Positions 1-9,409 of a stretch of 64,000 nt of DNA are shown here, one piece after another. Under the pieces are notes generated by a model that saw nothing but the letters and a program-made list of their open reading frames with translations, ran no database searches and had not been told where the DNA came from. Both the position numbers and the translations under genes were made by a program. The DNA lies in NCBI RefSeq assembly GCF_028994775.1, contig NZ_JAJQMN010000012.1:112013-176012 (forward strand), read 5' to 3'. Every line of letters starts with the position of its first letter. Position 1 is the stretch's first letter. The stretch comes from Promicromonospora iranensis (GTDB taxonomy: Bacteria > Actinomycetota > Actinomycetes > Actinomycetales > Cellulomonadaceae).

Positions 1-1934
1 AGCGCCTCGACCAGCACCACGCCGGCCTCCTCGTACCGTCCGAGCGCTTCCAGCGTGGTGCCGAGCTGGCCGAGCGACCAGGCCAGCTCACCGAGGTGCT
101 CGGGGCGCGCGGCGGCGAGCCGGCGGCGGATCGCCACAGCCTCGGCGTTGGCGGGCAGTGCGTCCTCCGGCCGCCCGCTCTCCGTGAGGGCCTCGAAGTT
201 GCCCAGGACAGCCGCGACCCGCGGCTCGTACCGGACGGGGTCACCCTCCGCCAGGCGGCGGTAGATGTCGAGCGACGTGCGCTGCGCCACCTCGATCTCG
301 CCGACCCGGCCGAGCTCCGTGTAGGAGATCCCGGCGTTCAGCAGGGCGCACGCGTGCTCGGCGTCGGCCCACGGCCGGTCGCCCGGCGGGAACCGGCGGC
401 AGAGGGCGACCACCTCCTCCTGCACCGCGAGGGCGTCGCTGTGCCGGCCCACCGCCAGGTACCCCGTCCCGAGGTTGTTCAGGGCGTTGCACAGCGCGGG
501 GCGGTGCCGGTTCTCGTCACCCCAGGCGTGACCACGCCACAGACCCACCGCCTCCTGCAGCACACCGACCGCCGCGTCCGGCTCGCCCTCGGCGATCAGC
601 ACGACGCCGAGGTCGGTCAGCGCCTCACCGCGGGCCGCGTCGTCGCCTGCTGCCCGGGCGAGGTCCGCCACCCGGTGGGTGAGGCGGTCGAGCACCGGCA
701 CAGCCAGAGGGCCCGACGACCTTGGCAGCCGACGCGTCACCCGCGTCAGCGCGGGCAGGTCCTCGGCCCGTTCGGCCGGCAGGGCCGAGACCGCCGCCTC
801 GATGAGCCGGCCTGTGATGTCACGCCCAGCGGTGGGCCGGTCCAGGGTCATCTCGGTCGCGAACGACAGCACCGCCAACGCCTGCTCCGGCGCCAGATCG
901 CGCGTGCAGGCGGCGGTGAGCTCCTCCGACGCCGCCAGGGCGCGCGCGACGAGCAGCTCCGCCAGTGGCGGGACAGCCGGCAGGTGCCCGCGCACCCAGG
1001 TCACGGCGTCCGCCGTCCGGCCCGCCGCGGGTTCCGCACCGGCACGGCGCAGGGCGGCACGTATGCCGTCGTCGGTCGCGTCCCCCAGCAGAGTCGCCGT
1101 CGCGAGCGCGGCCTCGGCGGCTCTCGGCGCGAGCCCTGCGCCGGCCGCGGAGATCGCCCACCGGGAACGCTCGTGGTCGAGCACGAGGTCGAGCGCGGCG
1201 GCCGGGTCACCGACGTCCTTGCTCCCGTCGAGCACCATGGCGAGCGCGGTGGCGTGCAGGTCCAGCGCACGCAGCTGCTGTTCCGGCTCCGGCTGGAAGC
1301 GCACGCGCGGGAGCGGCCGGTTCAGTGCCCTGGCGAAGCGTGTCGTCGCCGCCTCCAGGAGGGCACGGTGGTCGTCCGGGCGCTCGACCTCCAGACCGAG
1401 CGCCGGGTCGAAGGCGATGTCGAGCGTCCGGTCGAGCGCCGGGTCCAGCGCCATCTCGCTGACCGACGGCGTCCGGCCGGCCCAGAGCCGGCTGGTCCAC
1501 CGCTCCCGGCGCCACCACTCCCCGCCGGTGCGTGCCGTGCACAGGACGCGCAGTCGCCCCCGCGACCGGCTGGTCCCGAGGGCATCGAACATCGCCGGGA
1601 GGCCGGGTCTGGACGCGGCGTCGTCGACCACGAGCAGGACCCGGCGCGCATCGGCGACAGCGGACACCGCGGCCACCTCACCGCCGGGTGGCACGTGCAC
1701 CACGGTCCATCCGGTCCGACGCAACCGCCTGCCGAGCTCGAGCACCAGGCGCGTCTTGCCCACACCACCGAGCCCGCACAGCAGACGCAGCGCCAACGGC
1801 TCCCGCGACCGGACCCAGGACCGCAGCTCCGCCAGCTCGCGCCCACGGCCCATGAACGGCACGATGCCGCGCTCGGGCGCGAGGAGAGCGGCTGGGCTCG
1901 TGCCCCGCATCTCGTCGGGTCCGGGTCGGCTCAT
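1..1934 (-). CDS. P-loop NTPase with TPR repeats (STAND-like), C-terminus cut by window edge
   Basis: The reading frame is open from an ATG at 1934 to the left edge, about 644 codons, so the gene is partial. Residues 54-61 read GLGGVGKT, a Walker A loop, and a hydrophobic Walker B strand ending VVDDA lies near residues 99-106. This fits an NB-ARC/AAA ATPase core. The remaining ~400 visible residues are alanine- and leucine-rich helical repeats; the last ~200 resemble tetratricopeptide repeats of the kinesin light chain type, with N-N-L-G and A-L-x-E patterns. Such proteins are usually signalling switches or SARP/LuxR-like regulators. No DNA-binding or effector domain precedes the NTPase, so any output domain must be off the window. 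Function unknown; family assignment fairly secure. Confidence 0.75.
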   Translation of the reverse strand, partial: MSRPGPDEMRGTSPAALLAPERGIVPFMGRGRELAELRSWVRSREPLALRLLCGLGGVGKTRLVLELGRRLRRTGWTVVHVPPGGEVAAVSAVADARRVLLVVDDAASRPGLPAMFDALGTSRSRGRLRVLCTARTGGEWWRRERWTSRLWAGRTPSVSEMALDPALDRTLDIAFDPALGLEVERPDDHRALLEAATTRFARALNRPLPRVRFQPEPEQQLRALDLHATALAMVLDGSKDVGDPAAALDLVLDHERSRWAISAAGAGLAPRAAEAALATATLLGDATDDGIRAALRRAGAEPAAGRTADAVTWVRGHLPAVPPLAELLVARALAASEELTAACTRDLAPEQALAVLSFATEMTLDRPTAGRDITGRLIEAAVSALPAERAEDLPALTRVTRRLPRSSGPLAVPVLDRLTHRVADLARAAGDDAARGEALTDLGVVLIAEGEPDAAVGVLQEAVGLWRGHAWGDENRHRPALCNALNNLGTGYLAVGRHSDALAVQEEVVALCRRFPPGDRPWADAEHACALLNAGISYTELGRVGEIEVAQRTSLDIYRRLAEGDPVRYEPRVAAVLGNFEALTESGRPEDALPANAEAVAIRRRLAAARPEHLGELAWSLGQLGTTLEALGRYEEAGVVLVEA

Positions 1935-1998
1935 GGGGAGTCATCCAACAGCACGGCGACCGTCCTGGCCAGTGAGCGTGTGATACGTCCGAGCGACC

Positions 1999-2015
1999 CG
2001 AGAAGGGTGTTCTCG
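1999..2015. promoter_or_regulatory. Small inverted repeat upstream of the NTPase gene
   Basis: Perfect 6-bp arms CGAGAA and TTCTCG flank a 5-base spacer, 65 bases before the start of the NTPase/TPR gene. It could be an operator or a weak hairpin; nothing decides between them. Confidence 0.25.
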
Positions 2016-2067
2016 CAGGTCAGCGGCCTGGCGCTGGTCACAGGCACACCCACCGCACCGCATCCTG

Positions 2068-2113
2068 AAAACGACGACGGCCCGCCGCCCCCGAAGGGGC
2101 GACGGGCCGTCGA
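2068..2113 (-). terminator. rpsA intrinsic terminator
   Basis: Read on the minus strand, just after the rpsA stop, 17-bp arms (CGACGGCCCGTCGCCCC and its partner, one G-T wobble) close a TTCG tetraloop and are followed by TTTT. This is a textbook Rho-independent terminator, and the only hairpin in the window with a clean T tract. Confidence 0.9.
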
Positions 2114-2123
2114 TCAGCTCGGG

Positions 2124-3602
2124 TCAGTTACCCGTGAGCTTCTCACGGAGCGCGGCGAGCGCCTCGTCCGAAGCCAGCGTGCCGCCGACCTCCTCAACCG
2201 GAGCCGAGGAGTAGGTGGTGCTGCCGCCACCGGCCGGCGCGGCGGCCGGGGCGTCGGCCGGAGCCTCGGTGTCCGCGGCGATCGCCTCGGCGACCTGCTT
2301 GCGGTGCGCGGTCCAGCGCTCGTGCGCCTTGGCGTACTCCGCCTCCCACGCCTCGCGCTGTGCCTCGAAGCCCTCGAGCCACTCGTTGGTCTCCGGGTCG
2401 AAGCCGTCCGGGTACTTGTAGTTCCCGGCGTCGTCGTACTCGGCGGCCATGCCGTACAGCGCGGGGTCGAAGTCCTCGGACTCCGGGTCCACGCCCTCGT
2501 TGGCCTGCTTGAGCGACAGCGAGATGCGGCGACGCTCCAGGTCGATGTCGATGACCTTGACGAAGACCTCGGCACCGACGGTGACGACCTGCTCCGGCAG
2601 CTCGACGTGGCGCACGGCCAGCTCCGAGATGTGGACCAGGCCCTCGATGCCGTCCTCGACGCGAACGAACGCACCGAACGGGACGAGCTTGGTGACCTTA
2701 CCCGGCACGACCTGACCGATGGCGTGCGTACGGGCGAAGGTCTGCCACGGGTCCTCCTGCGTCGCCTTCAGCGACAGGGAGACACGCTCGCGGTCGAAGT
2801 CGACGTCGAGCACCTCGACGGTGACCTCCTGGCCGACCTCGACGACCTCGGACGGGTGGTCGATGTGCTTCCAGGACAGCTCCGAGACGTGCACCAGACC
2901 GTCGACGCCGCCGAGGTCCACGAACGCACCGAAGTTGACGATCGAGGAGACGACACCCGGGCGCACCTGGCCCTTCTGCAGGGTCTGCAGGAAGGTGGAG
3001 CGCACCTCGGACTGCGTCTGCTCGAGCCAGGCACGGCGCGAGAGCACGACGTTGTTCCGGTTCTTGTCGAGCTCGATGATCTTGGCCTCGATCTCCTTGC
3101 CGACGTACGGCTGGAGGTCGCGGACGCGACGCATCTCCACGAGGGAGGCGGGGAGGAAGCCGCGCAGGCCGATGTCGAGGATGAGGCCGCCCTTGACGAC
3201 CTCGATGACGGTGCCGGTGACGACGCCGTCCTCTTCCTTGATCTTCTCGATCGTGCCCCAGGCGCGCTCGTACTGTGCGCGCTTCTTGGACAGGATCAGC
3301 CGACCTTCCTTGTCCTCCTTCTGGAGGACCAGGGCCTCGACGGCGTCACCGACGGCGACAACCTCGCCAGGGTCGACGTCGTGCTTGATCGAGAGCTCCC
3401 GGGACGGGATCACACCCTCGGTCTTGTAGCCGATGTCGAGAAGGACCTCGTCGCGGTCCACCTTGACGATCGTGCCTTCGACGATGTCACCATCGTTGAA
3501 GTACTTGATGGTGGCGTCGATGGCAGCAAGGAAGTCCTCCTCGGTGCCGATGTCGTTGACGGCAACCTGGGGTGCGGACTTCGCAGGGGTGGAGATGGTC
3601 AT
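2124..3602 (-). CDS. rpsA: 30S ribosomal protein S1
   Basis: Encodes 492 residues. Four S1 (OB-fold) RNA-binding domains follow one another at roughly residues 38-107, 124-193, 209-279 and 294-365, the usual number in actinobacteria, where E. coli S1 has six. An acidic, then alanine/proline-rich tail follows. S1 helps the 30S subunit capture and unfold mRNA start regions. The start is ATG at 3602, about 100 bases below a good sigma-70-type promoter, and a strong terminator follows the stop, so the gene is probably monocistronic. Given how many genes nearby look leaderless, S1 may matter less for their initiation; that is inference. Confidence 0.97.
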   Translation of the reverse strand: MTISTPAKSAPQVAVNDIGTEEDFLAAIDATIKYFNDGDIVEGTIVKVDRDEVLLDIGYKTEGVIPSRELSIKHDVDPGEVVAVGDAVEALVLQKEDKEGRLILSKKRAQYERAWGTIEKIKEEDGVVTGTVIEVVKGGLILDIGLRGFLPASLVEMRRVRDLQPYVGKEIEAKIIELDKNRNNVVLSRRAWLEQTQSEVRSTFLQTLQKGQVRPGVVSSIVNFGAFVDLGGVDGLVHVSELSWKHIDHPSEVVEVGQEVTVEVLDVDFDRERVSLSLKATQEDPWQTFARTHAIGQVVPGKVTKLVPFGAFVRVEDGIEGLVHISELAVRHVELPEQVVTVGAEVFVKVIDIDLERRRISLSLKQANEGVDPESEDFDPALYGMAAEYDDAGNYKYPDGFDPETNEWLEGFEAQREAWEAEYAKAHERWTAHRKQVAEAIAADTEAPADAPAAAPAGGGSTTYSSAPVEEVGGTLASDEALAALREKLTGN

Positions 3603-3707
3603 TGAGTTCGATGCTCCGATGCGGACATGGCGTAGTACGGACAGGGTCTGTTTGGCTCTGCTTGTGCGGTACCGAGGGTCGCCAGAAGGCGCACGGCACC
3701 GCCAGTC

Positions 3708-3737
3708 ATCCTAGTGGCGCCGCAGCGCCCTGGTCAA
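3708..3737 (-). promoter_or_regulatory. rpsA promoter (TTGACC-N18-TAGGAT)
   Basis: On the minus strand a -35 TTGACC (3732-3737) and a -10 TAGGAT (3708-3713) are separated by 18 bases. This is the best housekeeping promoter in the window and predicts a 5' leader of about 100 bases. The spacer carries a palindromic stretch that also occurs upstream of pyk. Confidence 0.75.
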
Positions 3738-3833
3738 CGCGAGTCGGCGCGAGCCAGGATGGTGCGTGCGGGCCCCAGGATACCGGGGGCTGCTGACGTT
3801 CCGCCGGGGCGACGCCCGGCAAGGCCTGGTGGT

Positions 3834-5627
3834 TCAGAGCGCCAGCTCCAGGTCCTTGCCGGGGATCGCGTCGAGCAGCGCCCGCGTGTACGCGGTGGCC
3901 GGCGAGTCGAAGACCGAGTCGACCGTGCCCTCCTCGACCACGCGCCCCTCCTGCATCACCAGCACGCGGTCGGCGATCTGCCGCACCACGGCGAGGTCGT
4001 GCGTGATGAAGAGGTACGTGAGCCCCAGATTCTCCTGGAGACCTGCGAGCAGCTGGAGGATCTGCGCCTGCACGACGACGTCGAGCGCCGAGACCGCCTC
4101 GTCGCAGACCACGAGCTCCGGCGAGAGCGCCAGCGCACGGGCGATGGCCACGCGCTGCCGCTGGCCACCGGACAGCTCGGCGGGGAACCGCTGGAGCTGA
4201 CCCTTGCTGAGCGCCACCTGGTCGGCGAGCTCCTCCACCCGGGCCCGGCGGGCCGCGGCGTCGCCGTAGTCGTGCGCGCGCAGCGGCTCCTCGATCGCCC
4301 GGAACACCGAGTAGAGCGGGTCGAGCGACGAGTAGGGGTCCTGGAACACGGGCTGCACCCGTCGCCGGTAGGCGATCTGGTCCCGGTGGTTGCCGGCCCC
4401 CACCACACCGCCGTCGAACGTGATCGAGCCGGTGGTGGGCTTCTCGATGTCGAGGATCATCCGGGCCAGCGTCGACTTGCCCGACCCCGACTCCCCCACC
4501 ACCGCGACCGTGGAGCCGCGCGGGATGTCGAGGCTCACCCCGTCGACGGCGGTGAATCCGGTGCTGCGGGAGAACAGCCCCTTGCCCCGGATGGAGAAGA
4601 CCTTGCTGACGTCCTTGACGGACACGAGGACGTCCGCCTCGGCGGTCGTCTCCTCGCCGTGGGCCAGCAGCGCGTCGTCCAGCACCTCGTCGAGGCCGCG
4701 CTCGCGCGCGATCTCGATGCGGCGCGACGCGAGCGACGGTGCCGCCGCCATGAGCCGCTTGGTGTACTCGTGCTGCGGCGCCGTGAGCACCTGGCGGGCA
4801 GGACCCTGCTCGACGATGTCGCCGCGGTACATGACCACCACGGTGTCCGCACGCTCGGCGGCGAGGCCGAGGTCGTGCGTGATGAGAAGCACCGCGGTGC
4901 CGAGCTCCTGGGTCAGGCCGGAGAGCTGGTCCAGGATCCCGCGCTGCACCGTCACGTCAAGGGCCGACGTCGGCTCGTCCGCGACCAGCAGGGCGGGGCG
5001 ACCCGACAGGCCCATCGCGATGAGCGCCCGCTGGCGCATACCGCCGGAGAACTCGTGCGGGTACTGGGCGGCGCGCGCCCGGGCGTCGGGCAGGCCTACC
5101 TCGTCGAGCAGCTCGACCGTGCGGGTGCGGGCGTCCCTGCGGGTGCGCAGCCCGTTGTCGATCAGGCCCGCGTCGATCTGCCGGCCGATCTGCATGATCG
5201 GGTCGAGATTGGTCATCGGGTCCTGCGGCACGAGGCCCAGCTCGGTGCCGCGCAGCTGCGCCATCCGCTGCGGCGACACCTTGCCGAGGTCCTCGTCCTT
5301 GAACCAGATGTGCCCCTCCGCCACCGAGCCGTTGCTCGCCAGCAGGCCCAGCACCGCCATCGCCAGGGTCGTCTTGCCGGAACCGGACTCGCCGACGATC
5401 GCCACGGTCTGGCCCCGCTCGACGGTGAGGTTCGCGTTCGACACGGCGCGAGCGGCACCGTTCTCCGTGCGGAAGTCGACGCAGAGGTTCTCGACGCGGA
5501 GCACCACGTTCTCGGCGGAGCTCTCGGCCGAGTTCTCGGCCGAGCTCGCGGCCGACGTCCCGGTGGACGACGCGGTGGTGGGCTCCGCCGTCTCCTTCAC
5601 CGTCTTCTTCTCTGGGTTGTCGCTCAT
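3834..5627 (-). CDS. Peptide/nickel-type ABC transporter, fused double ATP-binding protein (OppD-OppF/DppD-DppF fusion)
   Basis: 597 residues with two complete ABC ATPase domains in one chain. The first has Walker A GESGSGKTT at residues 79-87 and signature SGGMRQRA; the second has GESGSGKST and SGGQRQRV. Both carry a conserved Walker B and D-loop. Solo OppD and OppF proteins are about half this length, so this is the fused form common in actinobacteria. The first ~40 residues are a low-complexity Ser/Ala/Glu linker with short repeats. The ATG at 5627 overlaps the upstream permease stop by four bases (ATGA), which fixes the start and shows translational coupling. It powers import through the two permeases upstream. 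Confidence 0.92.
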   Translation of the reverse strand: MSDNPEKKTVKETAEPTTASSTGTSAASSAENSAESSAENVVLRVENLCVDFRTENGAARAVSNANLTVERGQTVAIVGESGSGKTTLAMAVLGLLASNGSVAEGHIWFKDEDLGKVSPQRMAQLRGTELGLVPQDPMTNLDPIMQIGRQIDAGLIDNGLRTRRDARTRTVELLDEVGLPDARARAAQYPHEFSGGMRQRALIAMGLSGRPALLVADEPTSALDVTVQRGILDQLSGLTQELGTAVLLITHDLGLAAERADTVVVMYRGDIVEQGPARQVLTAPQHEYTKRLMAAAPSLASRRIEIARERGLDEVLDDALLAHGEETTAEADVLVSVKDVSKVFSIRGKGLFSRSTGFTAVDGVSLDIPRGSTVAVVGESGSGKSTLARMILDIEKPTTGSITFDGGVVGAGNHRDQIAYRRRVQPVFQDPYSSLDPLYSVFRAIEEPLRAHDYGDAAARRARVEELADQVALSKGQLQRFPAELSGGQRQRVAIARALALSPELVVCDEAVSALDVVVQAQILQLLAGLQENLGLTYLFITHDLAVVRQIADRVLVMQEGRVVEEGTVDSVFDSPATAYTRALLDAIPGKDLELAL

Positions 5628-6586
5628 CGTCGGGTCCTGTTCCGGGGGTCGAGGGCCTCGCGCAGGCTCTCGCCCACGAGGGTGAAGCCGAGGGCCGTCA
5701 CGGCGATACAGATGCCGGGCAGGATCGCCAGCCGCGGTGCGACCGCCAGTTCCTGCTGCGCCGCCGTCAGCATGCGGCCCCACTCGGCCGTGGAGGGCTC
5801 GCCGCCACCCAGGCCGAGGAAGGACAGCGCCGCGGCCTCGATCACCGCGGTGGCAAGGCTCAGCGTCGCCTGCACGATGACCGGGCCCACGCTGTTGGGG
5901 AGCACGTGGCTCATGGTCACCGACCGGCGCGTCAGGCCGAGCGCCGACGCGGCGAGGACGTAGTCCTGGCCCTTCTGCGCCAGCATCGAACCGCGCAGCA
6001 GCCGGGCGAAGATCGGGATCTGCACCACTCCGATGGCGACGATCACGGCCATGGACGACTGGCCGGCGATCGCGGCGATCGACACGGCGAGCAGCAGCGA
6101 CGGGACCGACAGCATGAGGTCCACCAGGCGCATGATCGCGAAGTCGACGCTCTTGCCGAACCAGCCGGCGAGCAGACCGAGCAGCAGACCGCCCGTGAGC
6201 CCGAACAGTGTGGACAGGACGCCGATCAGCAGCGAGGCCTGGGCACCCCAGATCAGCTTGCTCAGCACGTCACCGCCGTAGCGGTCCAGGCCGAGCGGGT
6301 ACTCGGCCGACGGGCCGGGGATCATCGTGGGCCGGACCTCGGTCCGGCCCGGCAGCTCGCTGCCGCCGTAAGGGGCCAGCACCGGCGCCAGCACCGCCAC
6401 GAGCACGAACACCGCGACGATCACCGCCCCGATGATGGCGACGGGGTTCTTGCGCAGGGTGCGCCAGGCACGCGCCCAGACGCCCTCCCCGCCGTGGTCC
6501 TGGCCGCCCGGCCCGTCCCCGTGGATGCTCGTGTGGAGCGGCTCGGCGGCGGGGCCGCCGGTCACCGGAAGCTCGTTGGCGCTCAC
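5624..6586 (-). CDS. Peptide ABC transporter permease (OppC/DppC family)
   Basis: 320 residues. A hydrophilic ~40-residue N-terminus precedes a first membrane helix (around VAIIGAVIVAVFVLVAVLAP), then the periplasmic segment and the five helices of a BPD-type permease domain. The OppC N-terminal domain pattern (W-x-R-x-x-R-K-N-P) is visible. The GTG start at 6586 overlaps the stop of the partner permease by four bases (GTGA). A longer reading frame runs upstream, but it would lie inside the partner gene, so the overlap start is preferred. It forms the inner-membrane channel with the OppB-like subunit. Confidence 0.9.
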   Translation of the reverse strand: MSANELPVTGGPAAEPLHTSIHGDGPGGQDHGGEGVWARAWRTLRKNPVAIIGAVIVAVFVLVAVLAPVLAPYGGSELPGRTEVRPTMIPGPSAEYPLGLDRYGGDVLSKLIWGAQASLLIGVLSTLFGLTGGLLLGLLAGWFGKSVDFAIMRLVDLMLSVPSLLLAVSIAAIAGQSSMAVIVAIGVVQIPIFARLLRGSMLAQKGQDYVLAASALGLTRRSVTMSHVLPNSVGPVIVQATLSLATAVIEAAALSFLGLGGGEPSTAEWGRMLTAAQQELAVAPRLAILPGICIAVTALGFTLVGESLREALDPRNRTRR

Positions 6587-7590
6587 TGCTGCCTCCTCAG
6601 CCGCGGGTCGATCAGCCCGTACGACACATCGACGATCAGGTTCACGAGGGCATACACCACGGCGATCAGCAGGATGAAGCCCTGCATCACGGGGTAGTCG
6701 GCGCGGAACACCGAATTGGCCAGGAAGCTGCCGATGCCGCTGAACGCGAACACGGTCTCGGTGAGCACCGCGCCGCTGAGCAGCAGGCCCACCTGCAGGC
6801 CGATGGTGGTGACCACCGGCAGCATGGCGTTCTTCAGGATGTGCTCGCTGCGCAGCCGGGCCGGCTTGATGCCCTTGGCCCGCGCCGTGCGCACGTAGTC
6901 CGCGTTCTGCACCTCGGACACGGCGGCACGGGTCATGCGGGCGACGATCGCCAGCGGGATGGTGCCCAGCGCGATGCCGGGCAGGATCAGGTGCATGAGC
7001 GCGTCCCAGGCCGCGTCCCACTCTGCGGTGAGCAGGCCGTCCAGGACGTAGAAGTTCGTGGGATGCGTGGCGATCATCGTCGCGCTCTGCCGGCCCGTCG
7101 TCGGGAACCAGCCCAGCTCCACGGCGAAGATGTACTTCAGGATGAACGCCAGGAAGAACACCGGCACGGTGACGCCGATCAGCGAGACCACGACCGCGGA
7201 GTGGTCGATGATCGACCCGGACCGCCGCGCGGCGACGTAGCCGAGCGGGATGCCGATGCCGATGGCGAACACCAGGGCCACGACGGTGAGCTCGATGGTG
7301 GCGGGGAACCGGGTGATGAACTCCTCCAGGACCGGGCGACCGCTCTGCAGCGAGGTGCCGAAGTCGCCCTGGAGGAGCCGGAGCAGGTACTTGCCGTACT
7401 GGACCGGCAACGGCTGGTCCAGGCCCATCTCGGCCTCGATCTCCGCCGCGGCCTCGGGGGTGTACCGCTCACCCAGCATGGCCTGCACCGGCCCACCGGG
7501 CAGGGCGCGCACCCAGCCGAACAGCAATATCGAGAGCCCCAGCAAGAGGGGTATCAGCAGCAGCAGGCGCTGCACTATCAGTCTGAGCAT
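6583..7590 (-). CDS. Peptide ABC transporter permease (OppB/DppB family)
   Basis: 335 residues beginning with a membrane helix right at the N-terminus (LRLIVQRLLLLIPLLLG), typical of OppB/DppB. A large extracytoplasmic loop and five more helices follow, with the EAA-like motif region near residues 240-260. It is the first membrane gene after the substrate-binding lipoprotein and is separated from it by 163 bases containing a strong hairpin. Substrate specificity (di/oligopeptide, nickel or other) cannot be read from the sequence. Confidence 0.9.
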   Translation of the reverse strand: MLRLIVQRLLLLIPLLLGLSILLFGWVRALPGGPVQAMLGERYTPEAAAEIEAEMGLDQPLPVQYGKYLLRLLQGDFGTSLQSGRPVLEEFITRFPATIELTVVALVFAIGIGIPLGYVAARRSGSIIDHSAVVVSLIGVTVPVFFLAFILKYIFAVELGWFPTTGRQSATMIATHPTNFYVLDGLLTAEWDAAWDALMHLILPGIALGTIPLAIVARMTRAAVSEVQNADYVRTARAKGIKPARLRSEHILKNAMLPVVTTIGLQVGLLLSGAVLTETVFAFSGIGSFLANSVFRADYPVMQGFILLIAVVYALVNLIVDVSYGLIDPRLRRQQ

Positions 7591-7668
7591 CGTTCCTCGA
7601 CAGACATGCGATTCATCGTCGCTCGGCGGCAGGGCTCATGGCCCGCCCGCCGGGGGACTCCGGACAGC

Positions 7669-7700
7669 GGTCGGGGCGCGGCGGCTGCCGCGCCCCGACC
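7669..7700 (-). terminator. Intercistronic hairpin between the binding-protein and permease genes
   Basis: A perfect 14-bp stem (GGTCGGGGCGCGGC and its complement) with a 4-base loop and no T tract downstream. In this position such hairpins usually stabilise the 3' end of the binding-protein mRNA or cause partial termination, giving more binding protein than permease. That role is inferred. Confidence 0.6.
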
Positions 7701-7753
7701 TGAGGTATTTCACCCGAGGGCGTAGGACACCCTAGGCGGTTCGGAAGGGAACC

Positions 7754-9409
7754 TTACTCGCCCCCACCGAGGGTGATGCCGTTGTACACCTCGTCCTGCA
7801 CCGGGGAGATCGGGTAACCCTCGACCCCGGGCGCGACGACGAGCGACGGTACCGGGCTGGCCAGCGGGACGCCGGGCAGGGCTTCCATGATCACCTCGTT
7901 CGCGTTCATGTAGGCCGCCTCCTGCTCATCGAGGGGAGCGTTGCGGGCCTCCTTGATCGCGTCGAACACCTCCGGGTCGTCGAAGCCCCACTCCAGGGAC
8001 TTCGCGCCGAAGAAGGTGCCGATGAAGTTGTAGGTGTCGTTGTAGTCACCCGTCCAGCCCAGCAGGTGCAGGCCGTGGTTCTCGCCGCCCTGGATGGTGT
8101 CGATGTAGGTCGGGCTCCACGGCTCCGGCGTCGCCTTGGTCGTGATGCCGACCTCCTCGAGGTCGGCGGAGATCGCCTCGAAGATCGCGGCGGCGTCCGG
8201 CATGTACGGACGCGAGACGTCGGTCGGGTAGTTGAACTCGATCTCGAGGTTCTCCTGCCCGGCCTCCTCGAGGAGCGCCTTGGCCTTCTCGGGGTCGTGG
8301 TCGTAGGTCGTCACGTCGTCGCTGTAACCCGTGACGATCTCCGGCACGAACTGCGTGGCCGGCGTCGTGCCCTCGGGCAGCGCTGCCTGGACCAGGCCCT
8401 CCTTGTCGATCGCGTGCGCGATCGCCTGGCGGACCCGGATGTCGTCCAGCGGCTTCTGCGCCTGGTTCATGCCCAGGTACAGGATGTTGAACGCGTCGCG
8501 GTCGAGGATCGTGTAGCCGGCCTCCTTGAGCGCGTCGACGTCGGCGGGCGCGACCAGGTCGTAGCCGTCGATGTCACCGGCCTCGAGCGCCTGGCGGCGC
8601 GCGGTGCCGTCGGCGATCACGGTGAACACGATGGTCTTGACGTCGGCGATCTCGCCCCAGTAGCTGTCGTTCGCGGCGAGGGTCACGCTCTCGCCGCTCT
8701 TCCACTCCTGGAACGTGTACGGGCCGGTGCCGACCGGGTGCTCCTTGCCGTACTCGGTGAGCTGGGGAGCGTCAGCGGTGCCCTGCACCTCGTCGGCCCC
8801 GAACTCCTCGAGCGCCGTGGGCGACTGCATGGAGAACGACGGCAGGGACAGCGCCGGGACGAGCTCCGGGATCGGCTCCTTGAGCGTGATCACGGCGGTC
8901 GCCTCGTCGGAGGCCGCGCAGGACTCGTACAGGCTGTCCTCGCCCGTACCGCCGAAGACGGCCTTGTAGTAGTACGAGAGGTTCTCGTGCGCGGCCAGAC
9001 CGGTCCAGCTGTGCCAGCGGTCGAAGTTGAAGCACACGGCCTCGGCGTTGAAGTCCGTGTCGTCGTGGAACGTCACGCCCTCCTTGAGGTGGAACGTGTA
9101 CTCCAGGCCGTTCTCGCTGATGTCCCAGCTCTCGGCGAGCAGCGGAGCGGGGTCCGCTGTGCCCGGCTCGACTCCGACCAGACCCTCGAAGATCTGGCGG
9201 GCGACCCGGAACGTCTCGCCGTCACTGGCGAACGCGGGGTCGAGCGAGCTCGGCTCGGCCGAGCCGGCGAACACGAACGTGCCGTCGCTGCCGCCCCCGC
9301 CCTCGCCGCTCTCGGGGTCCCGCTCGCTGGCCACACAACCACTCAGAGCCACTGCGAGCGCCGTCACCAGGGTGACGCCGCCCGCAAGGCGCGTAGCGCG
9401 TCGACGCAT
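7754..9409 (-). CDS. ABC transporter substrate-binding lipoprotein (SBP family 5, peptide type)
   Basis: 551 residues. The N-terminus has arginines, a hydrophobic stretch and the lipobox ALSGC with the modified Cys at residue 25, followed by a Gly/Ser/Glu-rich linker; the protein should be tethered outside the membrane. The rest shows family 5 features: a D-P-A segment near the start of the mature domain, the P-L-L-A-E-S-W region and the Y-L-G-M-N strand. A longer frame begins at 9463, but the ATG at 9409 is preceded at good distance by AAGGAG and starts the signal peptide properly. First gene of the importer operon. Confidence 0.93.
   Translation of the reverse strand: MRRRATRLAGGVTLVTALAVALSGCVASERDPESGEGGGGSDGTFVFAGSAEPSSLDPAFASDGETFRVARQIFEGLVGVEPGTADPAPLLAESWDISENGLEYTFHLKEGVTFHDDTDFNAEAVCFNFDRWHSWTGLAAHENLSYYYKAVFGGTGEDSLYESCAASDEATAVITLKEPIPELVPALSLPSFSMQSPTALEEFGADEVQGTADAPQLTEYGKEHPVGTGPYTFQEWKSGESVTLAANDSYWGEIADVKTIVFTVIADGTARRQALEAGDIDGYDLVAPADVDALKEAGYTILDRDAFNILYLGMNQAQKPLDDIRVRQAIAHAIDKEGLVQAALPEGTTPATQFVPEIVTGYSDDVTTYDHDPEKAKALLEEAGQENLEIEFNYPTDVSRPYMPDAAAIFEAISADLEEVGITTKATPEPWSPTYIDTIQGGENHGLHLLGWTGDYNDTYNFIGTFFGAKSLEWGFDDPEVFDAIKEARNAPLDEQEAAYMNANEVIMEALPGVPLASPVPSLVVAPGVEGYPISPVQDEVYNGITLGGGE

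Noticed and set aside
96..3605. A 1169-codon plus-strand frame across the NTPase gene and rpsA
   Set aside because: Composition is typical of antisense GC-rich sequence; both regions are explained by minus-strand genes with clear domains.
5628..5783. Longer N-terminus for the fused ATP-binding protein
   Set aside because: The extension lies within the upstream permease gene and reads as Arg/Pro-rich shadow; the ATGA overlap at 5624-5627 is the natural start.
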